Assembly: GCF_040436345.1 (NCBI RefSeq)
Contig: NC_133223.1
Location: 13,645,613 to 13,709,612, forward strand
DNA: 64,000 bases
Source of the DNA: Pagrus major
Lineage: Eukaryota; Chordata; Actinopteri; Spariformes; Sparidae
Direction of reading: 5' to 3'
In this document: one piece after another, positions 37,031-50,100 of the stretch
How the letters are laid out: the number at the start of each line of letters is the position of its first letter
Position numbering within the stretch: the first letter of the stretch is position 1
The notes under the pieces: generated by a model
Told to the model about the DNA's origin: nothing
The model's database searches: none
The model's input: the letters and a program-made list of their open reading frames with translations, nothing else
Translations under genes and position numbers: made by a program

Positions 37031-38655
37031 TCAGCCTCCGCTACACTATGTGCTTGTGTTCCATGCTAACATGTTAAAGTAAGATGGTGACCACCTGCGT
37101 TCATGTCTAGAGGTAGGGATAAAACTGTAGAGTGAATTGTTGGTGCTGCATGGCCCTCTAAATGGTGGATTTTCAGAGGCATGCCTAAAATCGAGGTTAT
37201 GAGAACTCTGTTGTTTCATTGTGATATGGTATTTTTCAACAAGCATTAAACAATCACTTCTAGTTTACTGATGTCTCTGTAGACAACTAGCTAGCTAGCC
37301 GCTCTTACATTGTTCTTGCTGATTTGTGCATGACAGGCCTGCATTTTGACGTATTTCAATGTTGTATTCCTCCCCTTGATGGCATATGATGCCCAAAATT
37401 TAGCTCAAAAAGTGAGGTTGCCACACTTTGTACTGGTCCTCTAGTATCAGTGCAGACTGTTAAGGGCAGGAGCATGGGTTGCTAATGTTAGCCTATGAAG
37501 CACCGCTAGTGGTCAGGTAATGAAGCAGTGTTTATTTTTTATTTGATGACTTGCTTGATTGCATGAAGTTGTGAATGAATTGCAAGCTATTTTGCTTTTC
37601 TATCTTAAAACCGTAAAACGGGGTTGGGGCAAAAATCGGAAATGGTATCGGGCCATAGTCTAGTCATAGTGATATAGCATCTGTCTCTTTTGCCTGTAAT
37701 TTACACCTTAGTTTAGTCACAACTATATTTTCGGCTTCTTATCAGCAGTTTAGAGTTTCAGCTGTCTCCCCTGAACGTTCCTCTTTTGTTCCTTTAGTTT
37801 GTCCATTCTCTCCTCCTTGTCCTTCATCTCTGTCATCACGTCCCTCCTCCACCACCCGGCTTGAGTTCCTAATTCATGCCCAACAACTGAACTAACAGCC
37901 TGTTGGCTCCAGTGTCCTTGTGTCACCACTGGGCATCGGGCCTAATCCTGCTCTGGGACACTGGGGGGGGAGAGCATGAAGGAGTAGGAGTTTGGGAGGA
38001 CACTCGGAGTGAGTAAAGCTGGTTATAATACGGTGGTACAGTATCTTAGCCTCACACTCACTTGGTCCATAAACCACACCCGAGGACTTTGTAATCTGTG
38101 GATGGTGCATGATGATGTCAGGCCTGTGATGGCATTGAAGGTAATCATAGAGGTGAAGGAGTCCAAGAACTTGAAACATGATGATTAAGGAAACATAATA
38201 ATGTGGAATATTATTATAAAAGCAGGAAGAAAGGGCAACAGATCCCTGCAGAGAGCTCTGTTTTCAGTTCATCTCCATTGCTGGTAGTGTTTCTTATTTA
38301 ATGGAGTGATGCAAAAGAGATTTAAGGGCGCGGGGGACTGTAAACCTCCTGAGGTCTTCAGGGAGATCACTGTGGAGATTAGATTAGTAAATTTGACTCC
38401 TCCTACCTCAACAGACAAACGTGACCATAAACTCACAAACTGACCGAGAACTGCTCGTTAAATCTTAATCAAGGGTCAGCAACTCCCCCACGCTTTCCTT
38501 CAGTGTGTATGTGGTTCATGTTACATAGCAGAAAATTGGCACTTAAGGCCATGAAGAGAGACCAAGCGAGGAATGAAACTCAACACTTCTTAGCAGGAGA
38601 GTGTAAACTTTGGACAAAAGTTCAGGACCTTATGTGCCTCTACATGCCAATGCAG

Positions 38656-38685
38656 GCACACACACACACACACATACACACACTT
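38656..38685. repeat. (CA)n microsatellite
   Basis: About 13 CA units interrupted by one TA. Confidence 0.8.
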
Positions 38686-39376
38686 GTAAAATATTAGAGT
38701 TGAAATGATTAACTCACTGATTGAGGAAAATTAGAAATCAGGAGAAGATTAATTGATCAACAGTTTAGACTGTCGATTAATTTTCCAAGCAAAAACAGCA
38801 AAAATTTGAAAGAAGTTTCCAACTTCTTAAATGGAAAGATTTGCAAGCAGTTTCAACGTGACAGACTTTGTTCTAAGAGATGGTTATTGGCTAAAAAAAA
38901 CCCAAACAAATGTATCAACAAAATAATAAGAATGCACCGATTGAACTATTTCTCCTAAGATACAGATTCTGATACACAGCACTGGCACCTGCTAACACTG
39001 AGTACTCATGACAGTGCTCCAGCTTTGTTTTGTTTGTAATACAATATGTAACATCAGGCCTTGTTTCCTGAGCCGCTCTCCTTTATAAAGCTTTGTTAAC
39101 GCTTGATAAAATGGATTCCAGATATTTGGACCAAAGGTGTAGCAAATGTCTAAATCCATTGTCAAAAAACATACAGAGTAAATCCTGAGTAATATTGGTT
39201 AACTGCAGAAGTTATTGTCTAAACTTCTGCTGCCAGTTACTTCACATTACAATGCATTTAATGTGAAACACATGCAGGATGTGGTGAATTATTGATAACT
39301 TTATTGATATTATTATATCACTGTAAACGATTGGGGTGGACAAGAAAACTGTATTTGATGAAAATTGATGATGAAA

Positions 39377-39734
39377 GGGGGCGGCTGTAGCTCAGTGGGT
39401 AGAGCAGGTGACCAGTGACCAGTCACTGGTTCAAATCCCAGCTCCCCTGGGCGGAACTGAGCTACATGCCGAAGTATCCTTGAGCAAGATACTGAACCTT
39501 GAAATTGCTCCTGATGCGCAGTTGGCACCTTGTGTGGCAGCCTCTGCCGTCAGAGGGCCCTGCGATGAGCTGGCGACTTGTCCAGGGATATACCCTGGCC
39601 TCCACCCATAAGAAAACTGGATTTGGCCCCATTAACCCCCGCAACCCCCCCGAAAGGGGGGGATAAAGCGGTAACATCTCTGCGACCCTCACGGACAAAG
39701 CGGTCAAGAAAATGAACTGAACTGAACTGAACTG
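39377..39734 (+). mobile_element. tRNA-derived SINE with LINE-like tail
   Basis: The head GGCGGCTGTAGCTCAGTGGG carries a pol III A box (TAGCTCAGTGGG, from 39388), and GGTTCAAATCC (39429-39439) is the B box. The anticodon part is replaced by the near-palindrome ACCAGTGACCAGTCACTGGT. The body continues with GATGAGCTGGCGACTTGTCC, typical of fish L2-type LINE tails, a C7-GAAA-G7 hairpin (39645-39662), GGATAAAGCGG, and a tail of GAACT units. It is a retroposed copy, not a functional tRNA. Confidence 0.85.
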
Positions 39735-42700
39735 TTTGTTAAGATCAACATTGGTGCACCCAACCAAAATGAAAATAATAATTAGTTGTACCCCCTCCAA
39801 AATATTTGAAGAAACAGATGAAGACATAACCTGTACCCCTGATGTACCTGCCCAGCAAGTCTTTATTTACCTGATTTATTAACAATCAAATGATCTTATG
39901 TAGATGGCTTGCATTGTCTAACAATGCATTGAAGTTGAAATAAAGAGGATGCTCATGCATCATTGCAGTTTCTGTGACTCGTGAAAAGAGTTAAGCTATC
40001 GTTGGAGTTTATTTCATCATGTTGTTTTCAGTGGAGGCTTCAACAGGCCCTTCATGCTCTAATTGATTTAATTAAGTGGACGTTCTCCCCTCTGGCGGTC
40101 CTGATGCACAAACCAGCAGTATGCAGACAAACATTGAGTTATCTCACCCGGAGCACAAGGGTTTTGCTTATCTGTATTTCACAGAATGATCCACGTTCCA
40201 AGTTCCCCACAGAGCATCACAGCCTACGTTACGCAGATCCCTCTGAGGTTCAGACTCATTAACAACCTCTCGCCATTCCTGTGGATGCTCCGAAAGGCAT
40301 CAACACTCTAGTAAACACTATGACTCACATTTGTTCAGGGTCTGCCCTCATCAGCGATGAAGAATTGTTCCACACACTGTGATAGGCAGACATACACATA
40401 CACATTTATCGTTATCTCGATTTCTACAACAGCCTTGTTGCTTTAGCCAAATTCTACTCTGCTTGATTTTAATGAAGTCTAATTATTTTTACTTACCCTT
40501 GTTTACTCCCAATTTGGAATACCTAATTACCCATGCGCTATTAACTTTGATGTGGTCCTCAGTGACTCGTGTTTCCAGCTGTGCTTCTCAACCCCCAGCA
40601 ATGAACTTCACCAATAAGGAATAGCAAGTAGGTGCTTCAAGCTATAACCCCAGTTCCACCCCCAGTGTTTTGGAGCCCTAGCCATCCAGTACAGTTTGTT
40701 AGTGGCTGTTTCTAAAATTACATGGCACTCCCTTTCACAAAATGAATGACTTAATATCTGGCAGCAAGTTATATCAGCTGCTTCTTATAAACGTTAATTC
40801 CGAAACTAACTTGATTATAAGCTAAAATTAAAACTTTAAGTGTTATCTGATGAATATAGTTGAAGTTGGTGTACTCGTCCAAATACAGTTTGTGAGTAAA
40901 AAGAAACATTGCTCAGCAGCACCACTCTACAGCCATGAGTGCACCATCTGTTTTTGCAGTCAGCAGCTCTATCAAGGTTGCATCAGTTTCAGAAGTTAGA
41001 ATCCCCGAGTTCAACTTTCATTCATATTTCAGTATTTTAACTGTAATATTTCTGAATCAGTGTCTCCAGTGTAAGGGGCTTATAGCTATTGAAAAAAATT
41101 TGTTAATCCTCTGCTGCTCATTTCAGTTTGAGATTGTAGTCACAAGTTTTGATTGCTATTCTCCAAACTCAAAAGTACTATTGAACCCAAACCCTCCACA
41201 TGCTCCCTTTTAAAAAATCTTTATTTAAATAACTGAACAGTGGTGAGTCCTTGTTGTGGTCAGGTGACCAGACTAATGACACTAAACGTATACCACTGAT
41301 GTTGTGCTGCATGGTCAACACAGCTGTAGGGATGGGAATAGATAAGATTGTATTGATAGCAGTAGGATTTACACAGGATTTCAGCATCAGCACAACTCTT
41401 TTATAATCTCTGAGAACACAGTGTAGAAACAGTACAAAAACGGCATGCATAAGATCACAGCATCATTTTGCAGACATTACAGCTAGCTCTGTTGTCGTCT
41501 TTCTTGTGAAATGAAGACTTGGACCATTTCTTCCTCTCCGCTATTACATTTCCTTGTTGCAAGTTTCCAGAAGTGTAGCTACAAATTCGACACCATAGTT
41601 TTGCATCGAGAAACTGCCAAAAAAGCATGCTGGCTTCAATTAAAGGAATTAATAAGCTTGGAGGCATGAGATTCTGATGGATCAGACGATTTGGAATCGG
41701 TTCTCAACTTGAACCAGTTCTCAATTTTCATCCAGACACAGCAGGATGGTGTTACAGCAATAGGGTATCGTTAAAAATGATTTGATACCGATACCTTGAC
41801 TTCGACACCGGTTCCTGAATGACACTTTTTTGATACCCATTTCATGAAATCTGTTTTTAAAAAAGATTACATTACACGTACATGTGGTGATCCCTGTATC
41901 TGGGTGTAACCTAGTGTTTTTCCTATATGCCTCAAGACAGCCAATCACGAGCACTGTTGGACAGCAAGCATGCTGCATGCCTATTGGCTCACTGATACTG
42001 TTGAGATTAATTCCTTAATCAAAGATTGATACCCAGCCCTAAACACCCATGTTAAGAATTCAGCAGATGTGTAGCATCTTAAGCTTTAAAGTGTCGAACA
42101 GAATAAAACTCTGGGGAGGTTTTATGACTTGATGAGTTTAAGTGATCTGAAATTGGATCTGTGACTGTGCAGTCACTGGTGGTGAGGGCTCTGCAGGTTT
42201 TCACAGCTGCTGATTTCCTGATTAGCACACCTTCAACCAGATATGGATTGGAGTGAAATAAGCTTGTTTTGCAATTTGTTGGATTTAAAATAATGCACAC
42301 TCTCAGATCTCTGGTGTGTTCACCTCTGGGCTACGGGATCTGTAAGCATGCACTGGACGTCCACTTTCTTATCTTAAATTAAAAGTTGTATTTTTTTAAT
42401 CATTATTACACTCCCCCTGAGAGCAAACACCTTGATCACTCATCTGACTTAAGGCCGCAGAGAGGATTAGGAAAGGTAATTTCTCGCAAGATGATTGAGA
42501 AATCTCTGTTATTAAGGGAAAGTGCCCACACTACACACAAAGAAAAAGAAAGTGAGAGCTTCTCAAGGCGTATCAATAGTGTTGCTGGGACATGCATTAT
42601 GGGAGGGATTATATGGATGGAATTCAACTCTAGTGAAGACCTGCCACCAGCTCAGCTGCTTCTACAATGGGGGAGCTGAACAATGTTGTCAGAATTACAC

Positions 42701-43890
42701 AATGAGCAAGACAAGACACAACCCAGAACAGCCAAGTGATAATAGCTACATATCTGACAACTGTAGTGTGCAGAGGGCTCTGAACTGCCAGGCCTTCTGT
42801 CACATATTGTTAGATGATAATATTTTCTGATCTGAGGCCACACAGCGGGAGTGTTAATGCAGGGCCAGGTTCTGTATTTTTACTGTTTACCATGGTGGTG
42901 ACAAAAGCTAAAATAATTGTTGCAGTGATAACTTTTCAGAGTTGTAAAATTGCTGTCTCGTACTATTATAAATTGATGGGCAGTGTTTTGCTGCCTCATA
43001 AGCCTTCAAACTCATGGATCTATTACTACAACTGGACTTCCTGGATCGTATTCTATGTTCTCACCAGTACCTGAAGCAACACGCCCCCCTCATTGCAGCC
43101 ATATTTTGTACGCAGGGCTGTTTTCTGACTGTACACCCCCTAAAGGAGGAGTAGCGTTTTTTGTCTCTTATCTGCATCTGTTGTACATTTACACAGATGT
43201 CCCCCAGATGAATGGCTGTTAAAAATTTGATGACTCTCACCTGTCGTGTCCCACATTTGGGGTCCACAGAATGAAGGAGGGTTTTTTTCCATCACAATTC
43301 ACTTGAATTGTCCTTTTAATCTTCCCTTGCACTCGGATTTCCTGCCACATTGCTGTAATGTTTTGATTCTCAGTTGGCTTGTCACATATTTCTATACCAC
43401 GCTAATTGTGTTTTATGTCCTTGACCTGTGAAATAATTAGGTTACAACTGTGTTCTAGTAGCTGGATGACAATGATTCTTGATACTTTTATCCTAAATGT
43501 CTTTGTGGCGTATAAAAGAACTGTAGTGACTCGAGCATATAGAAATTATACAGAGATATAAAGAACAACAAGCTTGTCATGTAACAGCAGTTTAGGTAAT
43601 CAAGGCCATTATTCAGTCTCATGAAATCTGTATGAGGTCAGATTAATGTTTTGGAAACAAGAGGTCAATTTTGATATTTCTGCTCCAAATATCCTTAAAT
43701 ATTTCATGGCAGATAATAAACTGGAACCACTAGTTCATGTAATTTTAAACATATAGGCTACAAAGATTGTATGTCTTTATTTATTTGACCTGAAATGTGC
43801 TGCTGCGTGCTACGGAGTTGATTCAGTTGCTGAATGGAGCAATATGATAGGCCTCCTGTAATCCATTTGTGCCTCTCTCTCTCTTATTTT

Positions 43891-43892
<2 letters not shown>
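39735..43892 (+). other. nck2 first intron: MITE-derived sequence, no exons seen
   Basis: Bases about 41325-41760 and 41760-42040 look like degenerate MITE pieces: TAGGGATGGGAAT at one end, GATACCCAGCCCTAAAC at the other, with GATACCGATACC inside. The rest holds nothing I can name. Confidence 0.4.
41325..42040. mobile_element. Composite of degenerate MITE fragments
   Basis: Left motif TAGGGATGGGAATAGATAAG; right motif TTGATACCCAGCCCTAAA, whose complement TTTAGGGCTGGGTATCAA resembles the left end. Inside are GGTTCTCAACTTGAACC and GATACCGATACC. One nested or two adjacent elements are possible. Confidence 0.45.

Positions 43893-43935
<43 letters not shown>
43893..43935. repeat. (CA)21 microsatellite
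   Basis: An uninterrupted CA run. A second short CA stretch follows at about 44079-44092. Confidence 0.95.
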
Positions 43936-43938
<3 letters not shown>

Positions 43939-45159
43939 CCCATGGCTGCAGCTGAAGGAAATCCTGCTTTATTTATGAGATGTATAGCTCAGAGAGCCAC
44001 AGGGTTCTCCTGAGAATTCAAGACTGCACACACACAGCATTTCGCCTGTGGAGTCTCTCCTTTTTTTTCTGCTCTCTCACACACACACACAGTCACATGC
44101 ATATGCTGCAGGGCATCTATTTACGCTATCTGCTGTTTTGGCTGGGCAGAACCACAGTTGTTTGAGCGTGACCTCGGTCTTCCTCAGGAGCAGGCAGAGC
44201 GCTGCAGGCAGATGCCTGCTGAATGTGGTGCTTTAGTGTTTTTTGTGGCAGCGGTTCAGTGGAAGGAGTGATATCATCTGCATGTCAGGGAAGAAGCAAT
44301 GCCATCCTATGCTCAGGCCACACTAAATCACTGTAGTGGCATTTGGGTGCATTTAAAATGTCAAGCAACTATAATAGGACCAATAGAGCTAAGAGGGAGA
44401 GAAGAAGTATTTAAATGTTTAAATGATCAGTCGAAGCACTGAACAGAGATTAACATGATGGCATGGAGATAACATCATGTTTTTGGCCCTCAGCTAAAGT
44501 GCAAAAATGAAACCTTTAGTAGTTGAAATGATTTAGTGTCAGGAAAAATTCTTGTCCATATAGCAGGGAGCACTTAGCCAGGTGTTACATTCTTTGTTTT
44601 GTACTCGCTGTTTGAATTTTGGCATTTAACACTAGAGGCTAAACTGCTGACAAATATTCAACATTTTTCGGTGAAACCGAAGAAAAACAAAGGTCTTAAA
44701 ATATGCTACAAGTGGGACCTTAAAGCAGCTATAATCAATACTTTATTTAATAACAATGCATCAAATGACAATGTGAAAACAATGTGATGGTTTCAAAGTG
44801 ATCATTTGTAGTGATGTACCTACAGAGGATTACCAGCTGAATCTGTAGCTTCCGTCATCTTTACAGAGCTATAGCAAGTTTTAACTCATTGTTAGCTGTC
44901 AGGCCCACAACTGAACTGTTTTTGGTTAAGTCTTACTGCTCCCATAGTGTTGTTTTTATTTCTAGTTGCAGCTGTTATCACTGTAAAAACTCCAAAAAGT
45001 AAAAACCCACAGTATACAATGTCGTTTTTTAAAACCAAAACAGGAAATCAGTGTTTATTGTAATAATTTAAAAACAAGAGAGAATCGGACCAAAAATAAA
45101 ATACAGGTTAAGATGTGACTTTAGAAATACAATTTGGAGCACAGACGCTCAGTACTATA

Positions 45160-45610
45160 GTTTCAAGTTAAAGTTAGACATTGTGGGAAATCTCTTGCTG
45201 ATAGTTGGATGAGAAGATCCCTGAGTCCTGTCATCGCTGTGAGGTTGCCAGGAAATTAGAGAAGCAACCAGTGAAAGCTCCAGGATGTGACTGTGCCCAT
45301 TTAAGACTTTGTCTGATACATGACACATAAGACAATAACTTGTCGTAACTTTTTTTTTTTTTTTTAAGGATTAGCCAGAGATATAACGAGATATAACATG
45401 TTTAATGGTGAGCCTACAGGAACTAGGGAACAGATTTAGTTAGCTTTGCACAAAGGTTTCCAGTCTTTATGCTAAGCTAAGCTAAACAGCTTTCTTCTGA
45501 CTGTAGCTTCATATTCACGTGCGAACTAGAGTGATTTAGATCATCTCATCTAATTCTCAACAAAAAAAGCCTATAATGATACTTCCCAAAAAGTTGAACT
45601 ATTCCTTTAA
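45160..45610. mobile_element. MITE-like repeat, same family as 22025-22690
   Basis: The left part AAAGTTAGACATTGTGGGAAA is mirrored by ACTTCCCAAAAAGTTGAACT at the right. TTTATGCTAAGCTAAGCTAA is shared with 22593-22614. It includes a T-run at about 45351-45366. Non-coding. Confidence 0.55.
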
Positions 45611-48514
45611 CCACCTTTTGGTTCTTTTCTTACTGAAAAAAAATCATAAAGGATACCCAACTCTACATGCAGACATTGGTGGCTGAAATGATTCATTTGT
45701 CAGTGATGACTATATTTCTGTCTATCAACTTTCAAACTAGTCAGACATTCCTGAGATATGCTTCCAGTGAGCGGTGGAGAGGGCAGTATAGAAATTAAAG
45801 AATAACAACTTCCCTTCATTCTTGTTAAGTAGTTGCTTCCTGTACTCATTCCCATAACTTTCTTCCTACTGGCTGAATGTCGTTACAGAGGTCAATGTCT
45901 CTCTGGAGATTTGGCAAAGCCGGTTTTGATGCTGTGAAAGAGTTGAGGCACACAGAGATCTCATTCCCTGTCTTGCTCAGCTGATGTTGAAACATGGCTT
46001 CAAGAACTGACATGTATGTGGTCCATGTATACACAGAAGAGACATGTAGATTTTACATATGTCATTTCTGTTTTCTGCATACTCTTCTGGTCTCCCCATG
46101 TGACTCTGACATCCACACGAGGTTATGTAACATAGACAAACAAACATTCACAAGAAAGACAAGCAGGATACCAGTAACAACTCTCTGCTCGTGCTCCTCA
46201 GAAAGAGTTCCCATGTGTCCTGGAAGACCTGGATAAATTTAGACCGTTTTCCATCAGTCATGGAAAATGACAGTCACTCATGGAAAATAAACAGCAAGGT
46301 AAAATGTCCCAGAAAGTGTTTGTCTTTCCTGAAAATATCTGACAAATTCTCACCTTCTCTATTTGCTGGAAAACAAGACTGTCTGATCTCTTTTGCAACA
46401 GTTGCTGAAGCTGTGTTACACTGATTGGCTCAAATTTAGACTTCTTTATAATAAAAGAAATACGAAGAATTAATGACAATAAAATACCACGAGCAAACGG
46501 CTGCACTCTTTGCCAGCTTTTCATTCTATAACCTGCCATTAATCTACTGATTTCTTGGACTGTTGATCAGAAAAACAAGCAAAATCCCCTTTTTAGTTTT
46601 TCTTTTCTCCACTCCAATAGGACAAGAGTTATGTAATTTACCAAGCATATGTGATTTCCTTTAGTAAACAATATGCATTTTATTCACAAGTTAAGTCTTT
46701 TGTTTGCATTTATCCTCCCCAGCTCTTCACCTACCATCGACACTAATTGGATTGATGGTGTTCAGACAGTTTTGCAAGACAGGTTTTGTATAAGCTCTCC
46801 AGAAGATAGAGATAAAAAAGAAAAAAGGATAAATATAATGAGTGTCTGCCCTCAGAGTCATGATAAAGATATGTGACTCTGGCATATCTGGATTGTTATC
46901 ACCTTCAGTAGGAACCGATTTTCACAATTTAGTTTGTATAATCCGCTTTAAGACTTTTCTTGTTTGTAACACAGACTATAGAAATATTCACTGCGACTGT
47001 CCACTCCACAGTTGTCTCACAGTAAATCGCCCGAGTAAATGATTCACGTCTGTACTGGGCCGATGGCGGTTTAAGTCGTCCAACAGGTCTGCATTGCGTT
47101 GCACCAGCCTTTCTGCATTGCTCTCGCTACATCAGTCTGTTCTCTCTTGGGAGCCTCAAGGTAGCATCTGATCAAAGAGAATAATTCAGGTCCATAGCTG
47201 AGGGAGGAGCAGAGAGAAGACCGATGGAGCAGAAGGTACAAAGAGAAGGTAAAGCTCAAGCTGGGATAAAGTCAACGGTGGTTTGTGTTACACAGAGAAG
47301 AAAAAAAGGTGCTAAGAGACTATTTCTGCACCGTGTTTCCACATGAGCTAACCTCATTTTACAACATATTCTCTTACAACTTACCCATAGAAGAGGTAGT
47401 ATGAAATTGAAGTTGGCAGTCCATTGGGTGATTACGAGTTTATTTCGCACAGCACAGGGTCGTCAGTGGTTGTACTGCCTGCATACTTATCACAAATAAA
47501 GCACACAGTGAATTAACTCGCAGATGCAAATTGTGCCCACAACACAATCGCACACAGTCTACGCAGCTTGTTTAGTTTCCCTCCCATGTTACCTCATTAA
47601 GAGAAATCTCTTCCTACCATTTGTTGCTTACAGGCATCCTCACAGATGCACGGTAATGTATAGGATTACCTGCATGAGTGTAGAGTTGGATGATTGAGAG
47701 TAAAACCCCCTTAATCCATTCCTCAAGGAAGGTTTTTTTTTCCCTCTAATGCTTTGTTTTTCCTAGTTCAGTCCTCTTTTTTTTAATCCATGCATATACT
47801 TGTTTCCGAAAAAAGATCCACACCGAGGTCTGGGGATTATCCAAACTAACTGGGGCATTGTTTCTGGAAAGAGACACTGCTGAATGTAATTTTTCACTGC
47901 TGTGAGCACCGCTAATAAAATTGTGTTCCATTACCTACATTGTGCTCTGGTGGTGACAGAAATTTCCAAACCTGAAGAAATGGAGCCAAAACTTTCTGCA
48001 TGGCTACATGCCAAAAGGCAAAGTCAGGAAAATGTTTTTTGTGGTTTAAGTTAACTGACCCTTAAATATAATCAGGCTTCTTTTTTTTTATGCGCGGTCA
48101 ATGTGCTTTCCTCTAAAATGCAGGATCCATCATTTAGTAAAAAAAAGGTAGCTGTCAGGGCTGTGAAGAGAACAGTAATGGGAGGCTCGTAGGAGTACAA
48201 GGCAATTTAAAAGTAAAGACACACCAACGCTGCTGCTGCTTCTTGCATCCCTAGATGGGAGTTGTAAACAGCACAACATTTCAGGAGCAGAAGCAAAACA
48301 ACATTAACTGGCTCACAGATCACCCCTGTGTTTTCATGTGTTGAATATTGTTTGTGTGTGTGGCCTAGATTGTTTTGCATGGAATCCACACTCCCAAATG
48401 TTAAGAAGTTATGTTCACTCCTTCAGTAAAGTGTTGCCTCTCTAGTTCAAACTTTGACAAACACAGGGTTAACCACAGGGTTAAATGCTTCCCTGCAGTG
48501 GACCGGAGACTAGA

Positions 48515-48835
48515 GCTGCATTCCAAATGGCATGCTTTTTCTTTTTACTTTTAGTACATACATCACCTGCCTCTTACAAGTATGCATACATACTGCCTAA
48601 TCATAAAATTGCACCTTGAACTTTGACCCTCTTGATCATACATCTGTTCCAGTCCTTAGCGTCTGTAGTACATAATGAGTTGTCATCTGTATGTACTCTT
48701 TGGCAGCTTAATTGATGTGACATGTTGTTGTTGTGTAGAGGATTGTGGGTCAGAATAGCCACAATAGTCCGCTGGTTTGCACACTGCAAAATGCCACCGG
48801 ATGCTGTAGAGCGGGACATACTAAATCTTTTTCCA
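48515..48835. repeat. Probable dispersed repeat
   Basis: Begins GCATTCCAAATGGCATGC and carries AGTACATACA and AGTATGCATACATACTG phrases, which fish interspersed repeats share. Later bases include GTAGTACATAATGAGTTGTC. Ends are uncertain; the open frame inside is unremarkable. Confidence 0.35.
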
Positions 48836-49514
48836 GGCATAATAAGATAGATGGCAGGAAACTAGTCATCAGATGCTCTCAGTCCAGCATGTAGGAGTGT
48901 ATTAGAAAGTGTTGTTTTGTTGAATCTGACCCTGTGGCCATGTAGTTGCTCTCTTTCTCTAATAAAAAGCACTGTAACTTGCTTAATGATACCAAAGATA
49001 GTTTTTGCTTGTGATTTGTTGTTTGTATAAGGGATGAGCAGGTTCACCAATATCTGTATTTGTATCTATATTTGTATACCAACTAAATTATCTGTATCTG
49101 AATCTGTAGTCTGAATGTGTGGGGCCTAAACCTAAAGTGGGTGGTGTTCAAGACAAGAGTGGGCAGGACTAACAGGAAGTTATTGATTAAAACCTGAAAT
49201 TGATATGGGTTGTTCAGAAGTGGCTATATTTTTTATTTATTAGAAAGCTATTAACAGAACAGCCTCAGAACTAACTTCAATGAGGATTTTCCTTCATTGT
49301 GAGTATGTATATTGACACATTTTACTCAGATGATCGTACATGTAAAAACTTCATACATTATCTGTTTTATCTGCCCTACTGTATATCAGACTTCATACAA
49401 ACTTTCAGAATGCTTTCAGAGAACTCCAGACTCAAAGTATGTGTTATAACCACACAACTCTGAATGAATACATGATCTTTTTCTACTTTTGCGTGGTGTG
49501 TGAGTTTGTTGCAA

Positions 49515-50100
49515 ACTAGAGTTGCGCCGATTCCAATACCAGTATCAGAAATGCTGCCAATACTGCCGGAAAAAATGCAGGTATCAGTACCGGCAAGTAC
49601 GTGAGTCTATGCACTGATCCGATACCACGTAATTTAGAAACGGGAACCTGCGACTTCCCAGTTAGCTCCGTTAGCTCTGCTTAACGTTACACACCAGAAA
49701 TCAATTCATCTTTGCTGCTCTACAAGCCAACACATGAAGTTGTACTGTGCTGCCCTTTGCAACTACTGTTTTTAGAGTGGTGAAGAAGAAGTTGATTTCA
49801 CGCGTCAGACCGAGTTAGCAACATGTCAGTTTTTTTTGGCAATGTTTTACCGTGTATAACCCCACCAGTACTACGGTGACATGTTCAGTATGTAACATAT
49901 GTGTAATTGCTACCAAAAATGAACTCTTTACAGTCGGATGTGGTCAGACATGGAACCATTCGATAGCAGCAGGAAAGGGAGTTTTCAGATCTGAGAGCAG
50001 TTTGCAGGAAATTTTTCAAGCCCACCAGGTCTTCATCGGATATGATGGTTTTTAGGGGGATGGCTGCATTCCTAAATTTAGACAACTTTAAAGATTATAA
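49515..50100 (+). mobile_element. hAT-like element fragment with possible BED-finger remnant
   Basis: Starts GAGTTGCGCCGATTCCAATACCAGTATCAG-like (split by decay), a type of end seen in fish hAT elements, followed by GATCCGATACCACG. The frame 49852-50055 has TVTCSVCNICV, which recalls the first Cys pair of a BED zinc finger, but the matching His/Cys pair is not clear. No transposase core is seen. Confidence 0.4.

Larger units (their letters stand above)
31478..39376 (+). other. nck2 first intron, proximal part: old repeats
   Basis: Holds a 20-T run near 32245, several degenerate copies of a fish repeat ending in TTGCAGC(CCTA) (about 33095-33510, 34010-34165, 34905-35180, 38693-38900), and a tandem stretch at 36646-37030. 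The minus frame at 31815-32213 (132 aa) and the plus frame at 32182-32505 (107 aa) match nothing I recognise. No coding exon is supported. Confidence 0.45.

Noticed and set aside
39379-39450. A functional tRNA gene
   Set aside because: A and B boxes are present, but the anticodon arm is replaced by a short palindrome and the unit continues into a LINE-like tail, so it is a SINE.
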